Shown: positions 38,226-48,000 of the stretch, in pieces | Layout: each line of letters opens with the position of its first letter | Position numbering within the stretch: the first letter of the stretch is position 1 | Source of the DNA: Streptomyces lydicus | GTDB lineage: Bacteria; Actinomycetota; Actinomycetes; Streptomycetales; Streptomycetaceae | Length of the DNA: 64,000 bases | Direction of reading: 5' to 3' | Assembly (NCBI RefSeq): GCF_001729485.1 | Contig: NZ_CP017157.1 | Span: forward strand, 7,750,001 to 7,814,000 | Notes under the pieces: model-generated | Seen by the model: only the letters and a program-made list of their open reading frames with translations | Database searches by the model: none | What the model was told of the DNA's origin: nothing | Made by a program: the position numbers and the translations under genes

Positions 38226-39152
38226 ATGCGCGCGCGATACGGAGTACCCCTGACCCTGACCGCAGTCGGCGCGGCCGGCCTGGCCTACGCCGCCGGCTTC
38301 GAAGTCCGCTCCTTCCGGCTGCGACGTGTCACCGTTCCCGTACTGCCCCGGGGCATGCGTCCGTTGCGCGTCCTGCAGGTCTCCGACATCCACATGGTCA
38401 GCGGCCAGCGCAAGAAGCAGCGCTGGCTGCAGTCGCTCGCCGGGCTGCGCCCCGACTTCGTCATCAACACGGGGGACAACCTCTCCGACCCCGAGGGCGT
38501 CCCCGAGACCCTCGACGCGCTCGGTCCGCTGATGGAGTTCCCCGGCGCGTACGTCTTCGGCTCGAACGACTACTACGGCCCCAAGCTGCGCAACCCCGCC
38601 CGCTATCTGTTCGAGCGGATGCAGGGCCGGCACGGCCTCAACGGCAACGCCCCGGTGGTGGGCGCCGTCCACAACCCGTGGGAAGAGCTGCGGGACGCCT
38701 TCGACGCGGCCGGCTGGGTCGGGCTGTCCAATTGCCGTGGCCGCCTCAAGCTGGAGGGCATCGAGATCGCCCTGACCGGCCTGGACGACCCGCACATCAA
38801 GCGGGACCGGTACGCGGAGGTGGCCGGCGGCCCGGAAGCCGGCGCCGACCTCTCGCTCGCCGTCGTCCACGCGCCCTACCTGCGCTCCCTGGACGCCTTC
38901 GCCGCCGACGGGTACCCGCTGATCCTGGCCGGGCACACCCATGGCGGCCAGCTCTGCATCCCCTTCTACGGGGCGCTCGTCACCAACTGCGATCTCGACC
39001 CCGACCGAGTGAAGGGCCTCTCCACCCACACGGCCGCCGGCCGGACCTCCTTCCTCCATGTCTCCGCCGGCTGCGGCACCAACCGGTACACCCCGGTCCG
39101 CTTCGCCTGTCCCCCGGAGGCGACCCTGCTGACCCTCACGGCGCGTCCCTGA
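38226..39152 (+). CDS. Membrane-anchored metallophosphoesterase
   Basis: About 308 residues. A signal-anchor helix (LTLTAVGAAGLAYAAGF) is followed by the calcineurin-like core: VLQVSDIHMVSGQ, INTGDNLSD, FGSNDYYG, and LILAGHTHGGQL supplying the metal-binding Asp, Asn and His residues. It resembles YaeI/YkuE-type phosphoesterases (UDP-2,3-diacylglucosamine-hydrolase-like fold), with unknown substrate. The start may be ATG 38217 or 38226; no ribosome-binding site decides. Confidence 0.9.
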   Translation: MRARYGVPLTLTAVGAAGLAYAAGFEVRSFRLRRVTVPVLPRGMRPLRVLQVSDIHMVSGQRKKQRWLQSLAGLRPDFVINTGDNLSDPEGVPETLDALGPLMEFPGAYVFGSNDYYGPKLRNPARYLFERMQGRHGLNGNAPVVGAVHNPWEELRDAFDAAGWVGLSNCRGRLKLEGIEIALTGLDDPHIKRDRYAEVAGGPEAGADLSLAVVHAPYLRSLDAFAADGYPLILAGHTHGGQLCIPFYGALVTNCDLDPDRVKGLSTHTAAGRTSFLHVSAGCGTNRYTPVRFACPPEATLLTLTARP

Positions 39153-39252
39153 CAACTCGCCCCGGTCCGCCCCGGCAACGGGCCCCCGTTTCATGGTCAC
39201 CTTGTCCGACCCGGGGGTCCCACGGCCCCTTCCTCCCCCCTAACGTGGAGGA

Positions 39253-39996
39253 ATGTCCGATCCCACCCGGACCTCGCAGTCCACGCGCCATGCCGCCGGC
39301 CCGGCCGGAGCCGCCGCCCGCACTCCGGCCACCGCTGTCGCCCCCACCCCGCGCCGCCCCCTGGCGGCCGCGTTCCGCCTCCTCCTCTCGGCGGCCGCTC
39401 TCACCGGCCTCGTCCTGGCGGCCCTCAGCACACCCTCGCCGGGACACCTCGCCGCCTCGTTCACCGCGCAGACGGCCCTCGCCCTGGCCCTGGTCTCGGC
39501 CGGCTCCGCGCATCGCGCCTGGACCGGCCGCCACCCCGTGAGCCCCCGGGTCACCGGCGCGCTCCTCTCGTACGTCGTCCTCGCGGCGCTCGTCCACCAC
39601 GTCCTGCCCCCTCTCCTCCCGGCCGCCCCTCCCACCGCCTTCACCCTCCCCGCCGCCGCCCCCACCACCGCGGGTACGGGAGCCGTCGCCCGTGCCCTCC
39701 TCCTCGCGGTCACCCCGCTCGCCGCGCTCGCCGACTGGCTTCTGCTCACCGCGCCACGCGGCTTCCGCCTCCGCCACGTCTGGCAGTGGCCGGCCTACCC
39801 GCTCCTCCACCTCTGCTTCGCCCTGGCGCTCCCCGTCGCCACCGGCGCCCCGTCCCCCCGCCTGGCCACCGCTCTCGCCGCCGCCCTCACCGCATGCCTG
39901 CTCCCCTTGATCACCCTCGCGATCGACCAGGTCAGGCCCTCCCCCCGGCTCCACAACAACCGGATTTCACCTACGGGGATCAGTCCGCTAAAGTAG
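39253..39996 (+). CDS. Pr6Pr-family membrane protein
   Basis: 247 residues with about six transmembrane helices after a disordered Ala/Thr/Pro-rich N-terminus of 35 residues. Conserved features are SYVVLAALVHHVLPP, LADWLLLTAPRG and WQWPAYPLLHL, with the His/Trp pattern of the FAR-17a/AIG1-like (Pr6Pr) family, some of whose eukaryotic members hydrolyse fatty-acid esters. The function in bacteria is unknown. ATG 39253 with GGAGG upstream. It ends 12 bp before tRNA-Pro, on the same strand. Confidence 0.85.
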   Translation: MSDPTRTSQSTRHAAGPAGAAARTPATAVAPTPRRPLAAAFRLLLSAAALTGLVLAALSTPSPGHLAASFTAQTALALALVSAGSAHRAWTGRHPVSPRVTGALLSYVVLAALVHHVLPPLLPAAPPTAFTLPAAAPTTAGTGAVARALLLAVTPLAALADWLLLTAPRGFRLRHVWQWPAYPLLHLCFALALPVATGAPSPRLATALAAALTACLLPLITLAIDQVRPSPRLHNNRISPTGISPLK

Positions 39997-40008
39997 AGCT
40001 CGTTGCTT

Positions 40009-40082
40009 CGGGGTGTAGCGCAGCTTGGCAGCGCGCTTCGTTCGGGACGAAGAGGTCGTGGGTTCAAATCCCGCCACCCCGA
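40009..40082 (+). tRNA. tRNA-Pro (anticodon CGG)
   Basis: A full cloverleaf is visible: the acceptor stem CGGGGTG pairs with CACCCCG, the anticodon stem is CTTCG/CGAAG around the loop TTCGGGA (anticodon CGG), and the T-arm contains GGTTCAAATC. The discriminator base is A and no CCA is encoded. It marks the boundary between conserved core genes on the left and accessory genes on the right, a common integration site for mobile elements. Confidence 0.95.
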
Positions 40083-40097
40083 CTGAAGGAACACCAG

Positions 40098-40136
40098 GTC
40101 AGGGGCCTGATCCGCATCGCGGGTCGGGCCCCTGAC
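40098..40136 (+). terminator. Hairpin terminator after tRNA-Pro
   Basis: A 10-bp perfect stem GTCAGGGGCC (40098-40107) / GGCCCCTGAC (40127-40136) beginning 16 bp after the tRNA. Confidence 0.75.
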
Positions 40137-40474
40137 GCGTTCCTGGAGATCGCCGGGGAGATTTCCGGGAGAAGATCTCGGCCGAGGTCTCCCGTCACGC
40201 GATCACCGGGAAGATGTGACGCACGCCTCACGCTGCTGTTCGCATCCGCTCGTTCGCAGAGCCAGCCGCCAACTCGCCGCCGAGGATTGCTCGTGGGCAG
40301 CGTGCTCAGCTCGGCCAGGGGCGGGCGCCGCGGGACTTTCGTACGCGGGGAGCGTTGCCGTCCGGCGTGCCGACCACCCGTTCCGAGTCACGGCGGGGCC
40401 GTCCCGTTCGGCGTCCCTGGTAGGGCGCTCCGAACGGGACGGCCGGTCAGGGCTCGACGGCCCTGGTGGGGGCG
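40137..40474. other. Gap between the tRNA terminator and the C1 peptidase gene
   Basis: About 340 bp with no supportable gene. It includes an imperfect inverted repeat around GTCCCGTTCGG (40406-40445), which may end the peptidase transcript coming from the right. I see no remnant integrase or copy of the tRNA 3' end here. Confidence 0.5.
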
Positions 40475-41458
40475 TTACGGCTGGTGGATGAGCTTGCCGA
40501 CGGCGTTGGCCTCCATCAGCTGGTCGCCGGTCAGGAACTTCCAGGGCAGGTTGACGAATCCGTGGTCGCCCCAGTCGGGGCCCCAGGAGTTCTCGACCCG
40601 CACGCCCTTGCTGTTGTAGCCGACGATGGTGACGCCGTGACCGCCCGCGTACTTCTCGCCGGAGGCCGGGTAGTACGTGTAGGAGGCGGCCTTCCGGGCG
40701 TTGAGGTAGAAGAAGCTGTTGTACACGCGCATCGAGATGACGACCGGCTCGCCCTTGGCCAGCGCGGCCTTCACCTCGGCCTTGATCCGGCTGCCGGTGT
40801 GCAGGGGGGTGTAACCGGACAGCTTCCAGTGCGCGGCATTGGCTCTCTCGCGCGCGGTCGGCTGGGTGGTGTAGTCGAAGTCCCCCTGCCAGTAGTGGGG
40901 CTTGGAGTCGATGCCCTGCTCCATGGCTATCTTGAAGTGCTGCTGCGGCGAGCTGCCCTTGTCGTTCCCCTGGGAGATCTGCGCGTAGGTGTACATGGGC
41001 GCCCGAGGGTCGGCGGCGATCTTCTGCTCCCTCTCCAGGATGGTGTAGGCCGTGTAGTCGATGGCCCACGCGGCGCAGGAGCCGACCTGGCCCTGCTGGC
41101 CGGGCCTGGGGGCGTACTTGGTGAGATCGACACCGGCGGGAGGGGTTGCGCCGACCTTCCCCTGCGAGGTGCCGGCGTCCGCCGGACGCGGGGCGGCGGC
41201 GACCAGCCTCGACTCGACGGAGTGGCGCAGCACGGACTGCCGCCACTGCGACCGGGACGGCAGGATGCCGAGGCCGTGCGGCAGTTTGCCGTGACCGGCC
41301 TGCGGTGCCCGGCCGGGGGCCGGGCCGCGATCGGGTACGGCGGTGCTCGCCGAGGAGACCCCGACGGTGACGGCTCCCAGCACGCCCGCCGTGGCGAGCG
41401 CGATGACGGTGCGCGACGTGCCGCTGATGGTCTTCCACTTGTGGGAAGCACGACTCAT
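40475..41458 (-). CDS. Secreted papain-like (C1) cysteine peptidase
   Basis: 327 residues from ATG 41458. A basic start and hydrophobic core (TVIALATAGVLGAVTVGVSSASTA) form an export signal. After a propeptide-like region comes the papain domain: catalytic Cys in QGQVGSCAAWAIDY (Gln gives the oxyanion hole), His in AGGHGVTIVGYNSKG, and Asn in RVENSWGPDWGDHGF. All catalytic residues are present, so it should be an active extracellular protease. It is the first gene after the tRNA boundary, on the opposite strand, with 620 bp of open space upstream. Confidence 0.9.
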   Translation of the reverse strand: MSRASHKWKTISGTSRTVIALATAGVLGAVTVGVSSASTAVPDRGPAPGRAPQAGHGKLPHGLGILPSRSQWRQSVLRHSVESRLVAAAPRPADAGTSQGKVGATPPAGVDLTKYAPRPGQQGQVGSCAAWAIDYTAYTILEREQKIAADPRAPMYTYAQISQGNDKGSSPQQHFKIAMEQGIDSKPHYWQGDFDYTTQPTARERANAAHWKLSGYTPLHTGSRIKAEVKAALAKGEPVVISMRVYNSFFYLNARKAASYTYYPASGEKYAGGHGVTIVGYNSKGVRVENSWGPDWGDHGFVNLPWKFLTGDQLMEANAVGKLIHQP

Positions 41459-42079
41459 GGAGGTCCTCCTGGGACTGGCGGAGCCCTGACCCGGGCGCCG
41501 CGAGGCAGCACTTCCCGGTCCCTGGGCGAGGCGGCCGGGACGGGGTGTCCCGGCGTGCGTGAATGGCGGGGAGCCCGGCGTACGCGATCCGGCCGTTCGC
41601 GAGGCGAACGGTTCGCGCCTGGAGCCGGGAAAGGAGAGAGAAATCCGCGGCGCCGCTCAAGGAATTGAGGGCTGCCACACCTCTCGGGAACTGGACGCTT
41701 TCGAAGGCATGTCCAATGAGCAGCAGAAATTAGCCGAGCAACGCGTCGCGAAGCAAGTTCCAAGTGACGGCAATCACGCACGCGTTGTCGCGGGAGGGGT
41801 CATGAGGGACCCCGCACGGCGTGCGACAGCGCAGGTCACAGCGGGTGTCGCGGCAGGCTCCGGCGGGCGCGACGGAGCGCGGTGGACCACGTCGGCGCCC
41901 CACGCCAGCGGGGCAGCGGCGGCGATGTGCACCTGATGTACCGGAATGGCGGGAGTCGTCGAGGGGCTCGGAGAGTTCTGGAAAAAACTTCTGGTTTTCT
42001 GTTATCCGGCCCGTCCCGCCAGGGTCTCCCAGGTATCGAAGGCATGCAGACGCGAGGGCGACAGAGAGCGAGGACGGAC
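41459..42079. promoter_or_regulatory. Long divergent region between the C1 peptidase and sigma-CAP genes
   Basis: 621 bp with no supportable gene. It contains a perfect inverted repeat CCGTTCGC-GAG-GCGAACGG (41593-41611) about 135 bp upstream of the peptidase start, and an AT-rich patch with TTCTGG direct repeats (41976-41994) about 90 bp before the sigma-factor start, likely its promoter area. Confidence 0.5.
41593..41611. promoter_or_regulatory. Operator-like palindrome CCGTTCGC-N3-GCGAACGG
   Basis: Perfect 8-bp arms around GAG; a TetR-size dyad upstream of the secreted peptidase gene. No adjacent TetR gene in the window. Confidence 0.4.
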
Positions 42080-43747
42080 ATGACGCCGGAACGTGAAGCC
42101 GCGGTCACCGCGGCCGCGCAGGCAGGTGACCAGCAAGCGCAGGACGAGCTGGTGGCCGGCTATCTGCCGCTGGTCTACAACATCGTCGGGCGCGCGCTCC
42201 ACGGTCACGCGGACGTCGACGACGTGGTGCAGGAGACCATGCTTCGCGTCCTGGACGGGCTGCCCGACGTGCGCAAACCGCATCGGTTCCGCTCGTGGCT
42301 GGTGTCGGTGACGATGAACGAGATACGCCGGCACTGGCGCGGTAAACAGACGTCGGTCGCCGATGCCGGGGTGGACGAGGTGGCCGAACTGGCCGATCCC
42401 GGTGCGGACTTCGTCGACCTGACCATCATTCGGCTGGGGCTTTCCGGTCAGCGCCAGGAGGTCGCCGAGGCAACCCGTTGGCTGGACGAGGGCGATCGGG
42501 CCCTGTTGTCCCTGTGGTGGCTGGAGACCGCGGGCGAGTTGACCCGCTCCGAGGTGGCCGCCGCCTTGAAGCTGCCCGCGCGGTTCGTCGCGGTACGGGT
42601 GCAGCGGATGAAGGCGCAGCTGGAAACCGCGCGGTCCGTGGTGCGCGCGCTGTCGGCGACGTCCCGTTGTCCACGGCTGGAGCCCGTCGTGGCCCGGTGG
42701 GACGGCGTTCCCTCCGCGCTGTGGCGCAAGCGCATTTCCCGGCACGTCCGTGACTGCCGGGCCTGCTCGGGGCGGCGCAGCGGCCTGATACCGGCACAGA
42801 GCCTCCTCGTCGGCATCGCCCTGGTACCGCCGGGTGCCGCGGTCGCCTGGTCGGCGGCCCAGGCAGGGCAGGAGACGACGGCGTGCGGAGCGGCGGTCCA
42901 GCTGACCGGTGTACGCGGCGGGAAGTCCGCGACCGTGCGCCCGCCGGGAGGGCGGCACGCAGTGCACCGGCCGACCGGTCGAGGCGGCAGCCGGTCCGGC
43001 GGCCACCGTCGTCCACGGGTCCGGCCCCGAGGCACGCACCTACTCGCCGGGAGCGCCGCGGTGACGGCCGCGGCAACCGTGATATCCGTGTCCTTCGGCT
43101 CGACGGACGGTGCCCGGAAGACCGACTCCAAGCCCGGTGCCGTCGCCGCGGTCCAGGTGGAGGCGGCGCCGGTGACCAGCACACCGCCCCTTGCCCCGTC
43201 CCCCTCGGCCACCCGTCGGCCGGTGGCCTCGCCCAGCCGGAAACCGACCGTCGCGCCACGCGCCGCCGCACCGTCCCCGACCCACCCGACGTCCACGCCC
43301 TCCAGCACCCCGCGCCCGCAGGCGCCCGCCGACGCGGTCCAGCAGGTGCTGGCCCTGATCAACCGGGCACGGGCCGCGCACGGCCTGCCCGCCTACACCC
43401 TCACCACCGGCCTCACCCGCAGCGCGACGGCGCACAACACGGCGATGGACAACGGTTGCGGCATGTCCCACCAGTGCCCGGGCGAAGCCCCGCTGGGAGA
43501 CCGCGAGACAGCTGCCGGCGTCAAGTGGGGTGCCGCGGGAGAAAACATCGGGCAGGCAACGGCAGGGCCGGACGCCCAGCAGATCGCGCAGGCCGCCGTC
43601 AGCCTCACCCAGGACATGCTGAACGAGAAGCCGCCCAACGACGGCCACCGCCGGAACATCCTCAGCAGCACGTTCACCCACGTCGGCATCGCCGTCCACC
43701 GGAATCCCAACGGCACCGTCTGGCTCACCCACGACTTCTCCGACTGA
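42080..43747 (+). CDS. ECF sigma factor fused to membrane segment and extracellular CAP domain
   Basis: 555 residues from ATG 42080 (GAGG upstream; the frame is open from 41882). Residues ~1-90 are sigma region 2 (DVDDVVQETMLRVLDGLPDV, FRSWLVSVTMNEIRRHWRG) and ~120-195 region 4 (ELTRSEVAAALKLPARFVAV). His222-x3-Cys226-x2-Cys229 (HVRDCRACSG) looks like the zinc motif of anti-sigma factors. A hydrophobic stretch (235-262), a very basic stretch, a clear transmembrane helix (~318-340) and a Pro/Ser/Thr-rich linker lead to a CAP/SCP domain (419-555; GENIG, GHRRNILSSTFTHVGIAV). Probably a membrane-held sigma factor sensing outside signals or being released by proteolysis. Confidence 0.88.
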   Translation: MTPEREAAVTAAAQAGDQQAQDELVAGYLPLVYNIVGRALHGHADVDDVVQETMLRVLDGLPDVRKPHRFRSWLVSVTMNEIRRHWRGKQTSVADAGVDEVAELADPGADFVDLTIIRLGLSGQRQEVAEATRWLDEGDRALLSLWWLETAGELTRSEVAAALKLPARFVAVRVQRMKAQLETARSVVRALSATSRCPRLEPVVARWDGVPSALWRKRISRHVRDCRACSGRRSGLIPAQSLLVGIALVPPGAAVAWSAAQAGQETTACGAAVQLTGVRGGKSATVRPPGGRHAVHRPTGRGGSRSGGHRRPRVRPRGTHLLAGSAAVTAAATVISVSFGSTDGARKTDSKPGAVAAVQVEAAPVTSTPPLAPSPSATRRPVASPSRKPTVAPRAAAPSPTHPTSTPSSTPRPQAPADAVQQVLALINRARAAHGLPAYTLTTGLTRSATAHNTAMDNGCGMSHQCPGEAPLGDRETAAGVKWGAAGENIGQATAGPDAQQIAQAAVSLTQDMLNEKPPNDGHRRNILSSTFTHVGIAVHRNPNGTVWLTHDFSD

Positions 43748-43796
43748 GCGCCCCACGTCGGCGAGTTCACCCAGCAGGTCGCCGGGAACATCGGTC

Positions 43797-43828
43797 AGAG
43801 GCACCTACCGGTTCGGGTGGGTGCCTCT
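43797..43828 (+). terminator. Hairpin after the sigma-CAP gene
   Basis: A 13-bp stem with one G-U pair, AGAGGCACCTACC (43797-43809) / GGTGGGTGCCTCT (43816-43828), 50 bp after the stop codon. Confidence 0.7.
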
Positions 43829-44129
43829 CCCGTGAGCACGCGGACAACACCGGGTCGGGACGGGGAAAGCGACCTCCGCCATTCCGCAGGCTCATTGAAC
43901 GGGCGACAGTACAAGGGAAAAGGAAATGCGCTGCGCGACGACGCCAGTGGGCTGTTGCCGCGCGGAAATCGGAGTCATAGCATCGAAAGCAGAAGGTAGC
44001 CAAGCGTCTGCCGGCTCAATGGAGCCGAGGCTTGTTCCCACCTGTACGACATCGAGCCGCAAGGCCCCTTTTCCGTCCGGTTCCCACTTGGTGACGTTCC
44101 CCGGCACCGCACCGGAAAGGGGCAAGGCA
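43829..44129. other. Intergenic region before the 115-residue gene
   Basis: About 300 bp. The frame of the next gene stays open upstream to 43926, but the translation there is low in plausibility and lacks a ribosome-binding site, so I treat this as promoter/leader DNA. It is AT-richer around 43910-44000. Confidence 0.45.
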
Positions 44130-44477
44130 ATGGCGGACAAGGTCGCATATGAAGCAGACGGAGCACCGGATACGCAGCCGAGAGAACCCATGGCGACCAC
44201 CCCCGTGCAGGAGACGCTGATGCCGTCGGCAGCCGGTTTCCTGACGCTCATGCACGCTCATGGCCTCATCACTCAGCCATTCACCATTCCCGGCGTGACA
44301 CGCAATCACGCGGTCATGGTGTCGCTGACCGAGATCCACCCGGACGGCCAGCCCTTCGTCGGCGATGCCGTGATGAAGGTCTGCAACGTCGCTGCGCACG
44401 ACGGTGGAGTGGACGTCCGCGCGGAGATCAGCTGGGACAGCGACCTGCCCGTGCGGGTCAGCTTCCTGATCTCCTGA
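44130..44477 (+). CDS. Small protein of unknown function
   Basis: 115 residues from ATG 44130, preceded by AAGGGGCAAGG. I do not recognise the family. The first ~30 residues are acidic and probably disordered; the rest looks like a compact alpha/beta domain (AAGFLTLMHAHGLITQPFTI ... NHAVMVSLTEIHPDGQPFVG ... EISWDSDLPVRVSFLIS). No signal peptide or membrane helix. It stands alone between two hairpins. Confidence 0.65.
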   Translation: MADKVAYEADGAPDTQPREPMATTPVQETLMPSAAGFLTLMHAHGLITQPFTIPGVTRNHAVMVSLTEIHPDGQPFVGDAVMKVCNVAAHDGGVDVRAEISWDSDLPVRVSFLIS

Positions 44478-44532
44478 GTGTCCCTGGGTGACCCGCTCGC
44501 GTCCCGCCGTTCCGACTGAGCAGTGGCAGGCA

Positions 44533-44564
44533 GGACCCGGTTTCCGGAAAAGGGGACCGGGTCC
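44533..44564 (+). terminator. Hairpin after the 115-residue gene
   Basis: A 9-bp perfect stem GGACCCGGT (44533-44541) / ACCGGGTCC (44556-44564), 55 bp after the stop. Confidence 0.6.
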
Positions 44565-45031
44565 GGCGCGTTTCTGCGGGATGACTCGGCGGCGAGAGGG
44601 TGATGTGCGCCACACGGCGCGGTGGCTCGCGCACGGCGCCGCGCCGTATCGGCGCCGGTCCCTCCCCTCGTGGGGACCGGTGCCGAACGGCGCGGGCGCG
44701 GCGGTTCGCGCCGTGTCGGCGCGGGTTCGGAGCGGCCGGAGCCGTGGGCGGGGCCGACTTCTCAGGTCCGTGGGCGCCCGTACGCGGAGAACGTGACCGG
44801 CTCGCGATTCCGGCGCGAAGTGGCCGGGAACACGCGTCTGGGGTCTTCGTTTCCGAGCGCCGGGCCGATGGCCCGGCCGGGCAGGGCCCGGTGGGTGCGC
44901 CGCTGCGTAGGATCCTGCCAGCTGTGGCTCCTGACGAGGAGGTTCCGGTCCGGGGGGAACGGCGTCACCACAGGTCAGGCCACTAAGGTGAGTTTTCCGG
45001 TCCGGATGTCCGAGTGCGGGGGAAGTAAGGG
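44565..45031. other. Promoter region of the STAND-WD40 gene
   Basis: About 470 bp without a supportable gene. A second hairpin with a 12-bp stem (44651-44662 / 44673-44684, one G-U pair) lies inside. The segment around 44930-45030, with AGGTGAG and TAAGG, is the likely promoter/leader. Confidence 0.45.
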
Positions 45032-48000
45032 GTGGAGACCTTGAGTTCCGACTCAGGGGCACGCACAGCCTTCGCGGAACGGCTCGCGCTCCTGTACAAG
45101 GAGGCCGGCAACCCTCCCCTCAAGAAGGTGGCCGACGCGGTCGTCCGGCTGCAGCGGGTCGACGAACGAGGGCGGCCCGTACGGGTGTCCGTGCAGCGCA
45201 TCAGCGACTGGCGACGGGCCAAGAACGTGCCCGCGCAGTTCCCCGCCCTGGCGGCGGTGCTGCACATCCTGATCCCCCAGGCCCGGCGCGCGCGGCCCAC
45301 TCCGGTGTCCACGGGCCTGTACGACCTGGCGCAGTGGCAGCGGCTGTGGGAGCGAGCGGTCGCCGACCCGGTCGGTGACCGCGTCCCGGCATCCGCGGAG
45401 GAGGAACGTCCGCCGGGCGAGGCCGCGCCCGTCTCCGGGGTGTGCCCGTACCGGGGGCTGGCTTCGTACCGTCAGCAGGACGCCCAGTGGTTCTTCGGCC
45501 GGGAGCGCAGCACGGACGCCCTCGTCGCCCAGCTCCGCGCGGCGGAGAGGACCGGCGGCCTGGTCATGCTCGTGGGCGCCTCGGGTGCCGGAAAGTCCTC
45601 GCTGCTGAACGCCGGCCTGGTACCCGCGCTGCGGAACGGCGGGGAGAGGGAGGTCCTGCAGCTCGTACCGGGAGGCGATCCGCTGGGGGAACTGACCCGG
45701 CGGATCCCCGGTCTCGCCCCCGTCCTCGCCGACGCGCGGGAGTCGGCGGCGAAGGAGTCCGGTACGCGGCACTTCACGCACGCGGTGCGGGAGGCCGTCA
45801 CGGCGTGGGCCGAGCACCGGGCGCCCCGCGCGGACCGGCCGGTCGTGATCGTCGATCAGTTCGAGGAGGCGTTCACCCTCTGCTCCGACGAGACGGCCCG
45901 GCGCACGTTCATCCAGCTCCTGCACGCCGCGTGCACCCCCGCCGGCCCGGGTGCCCCGGCCCCGGTGCTCGTCATCCTCGGCATACGCGCCGACTTCTAC
46001 GAGCCGTGCCTCGGGTATCCCGAACTGGCCGCCGCGCTGCAGCACCGGCACATGGTGCTCGGGCCGCTGACGACCATGGAGCTGCGGGAAGCGGTGACCG
46101 GGCCGGCCAAGGCCGTGGGTCTGGAGCTCGAACCGGGGCTCGCGGAGCTGATCGTCCGGGAAGTGAGTGCCGACGGCCCCGGCGGGACGCATGACTCGGG
46201 GGTGCTGCCGCTCCTCTCCCACGCCCTGCTCGCCACCTGGCAGCGGCGGAAGGCGGGCCGGCTGACGCTGGCCGGCTACCGCGCGGCGGGCGGCATCCAG
46301 GGAGCGGTCGCGGCGACCGCCGAGCGGGCCTGGTCCGGTCTCGACCCGACAGCCCGTACGGCCGCACGGCTGCTCCTCCTCAGGTTGGTACGGCTGGGCG
46401 AGGACACCCAGGCCACCCGGAGGCGGGGGACCCGGCGCCAGTTGGCGGACGAGTCGACGGATCCGCACAAGACGGAGGAATCGCTCGAAGCGCTGGTGCA
46501 CGCCCGGCTGGTGACACTCGACGCGGAAGCGGTGGAGATCACCCATGAGGCGCTGCTGCACGCCTGGCCGCGCCTGCGCGACTGGATCGACGAGGACCGC
46601 AACGGCAATCTGCTGCGCCAGCGGCTGGAGGAGGACGGCAGGGCCTGGGAGGGCTCGGGCCGCGACACGTCGCTGCTCTACCGGGGCTCGCGGCTGGAAC
46701 AGGCCCGCAACTGGGCGCAGTCCGCCGGTGACACCTTCCTGACCCGCAGCGCGGTGGAGTTCCTGGCGGCCTCGGTCCGGCTCCGCAAGCGCACCGTCCT
46801 GCTCAGCCGGGGTGCGGTGTCCGCGCTGGTCGTCCTGGCGATGCTGGCCGTCGGCGCGGCGGTCGTCGCGTGGCAGCAGCGCAACGACGCGGTGTTCGAG
46901 CAGGTGGTGGCCGAGGCCGACCGGGTCCAGTACACCGACCCCTCGCTCTCCGCCCAGCTGGACCTGGCGGCACATGAGCTGCGGCCGGACGACGCGGCCG
47001 TCCACAACCGGCTGGTCTCGATCGTGAACGCGCCGCTGGCCACCCCGCTGCTCGGGCACACCGGCGCCGTCTACCTCACCTCGTTCAGCCCCGACGGGAG
47101 GTTCCTGGCCACCGCCAGCTACGACCGGACGGTGCGGCTGTGGGACGTGCGGAACCGTGCGCACCCGAAGCCGCTGGGCAAGCCGCTCTCCGGGAACACG
47201 AGCTGGGTGAGCAGCGCGGTGTTCAGCCCCGACGGCCGGACCCTCGCCAGCGCCGGGGACGACGGCACCATCCGGCTGTGGGACGTACGGGATCCCGGCC
47301 GTCCCGAGCCGCTCGGCGCGCCGCTGACCGGTCATGCCGGCACGATCTATCTGATCGCCTTCAGCCCGGACGGCCGGACCCTGGCCTCGGCCGGCGAGGA
47401 TCACACCGTCCGTCTGTGGGACCTGAGCAAGCGGAGCCGGCCGACGGCGCTCCGCGCCCTGACCGGCCACACCGCCGCCGTGCGCTCGGTGGCGTTCAGC
47501 CCCGACGGCCGCGTGCTGGCAGCCGGGGGCGACGACCACACGATCAGGCTGTGGAACACGGCCGATCCGCGTCGGCCGAAGCCGCTCGACGCGGTGCTGA
47601 GAGGCCACACGGACACCGTGCACTCCGTGGCCTTCAGCCCCGACGGCCGGACGCTCGCCAGCGGCAGCGCGGACGACACCATCCGGCTCTGGGACGTCAC
47701 CGACCCGGGCCACGCCGCCGGGCTGGGCGCGCCGCTCACCGGCCACACCGGTCCCGTGTGGTCGGTGGCCTTCAGCCCCAACGGCCGTACGCTCGCCGCC
47801 GGCAGCGCGGACAGCACCGCGAGCCTGTGGAATGTCAGCGACCCGGCCTTCCCCTCGCAGGTCGGCGAGCCGCTCGCGGGAAGCAGCGGCGAGATGTACG
47901 CGGTCAGCTTCAGCCCGGACGGCCGCACCCTCGCCACCGGCAGCGGCGACAGCAAGGCCCGCCTGTGGTCGGTACCGACGGCGGACATGGTCGGCCGCAG

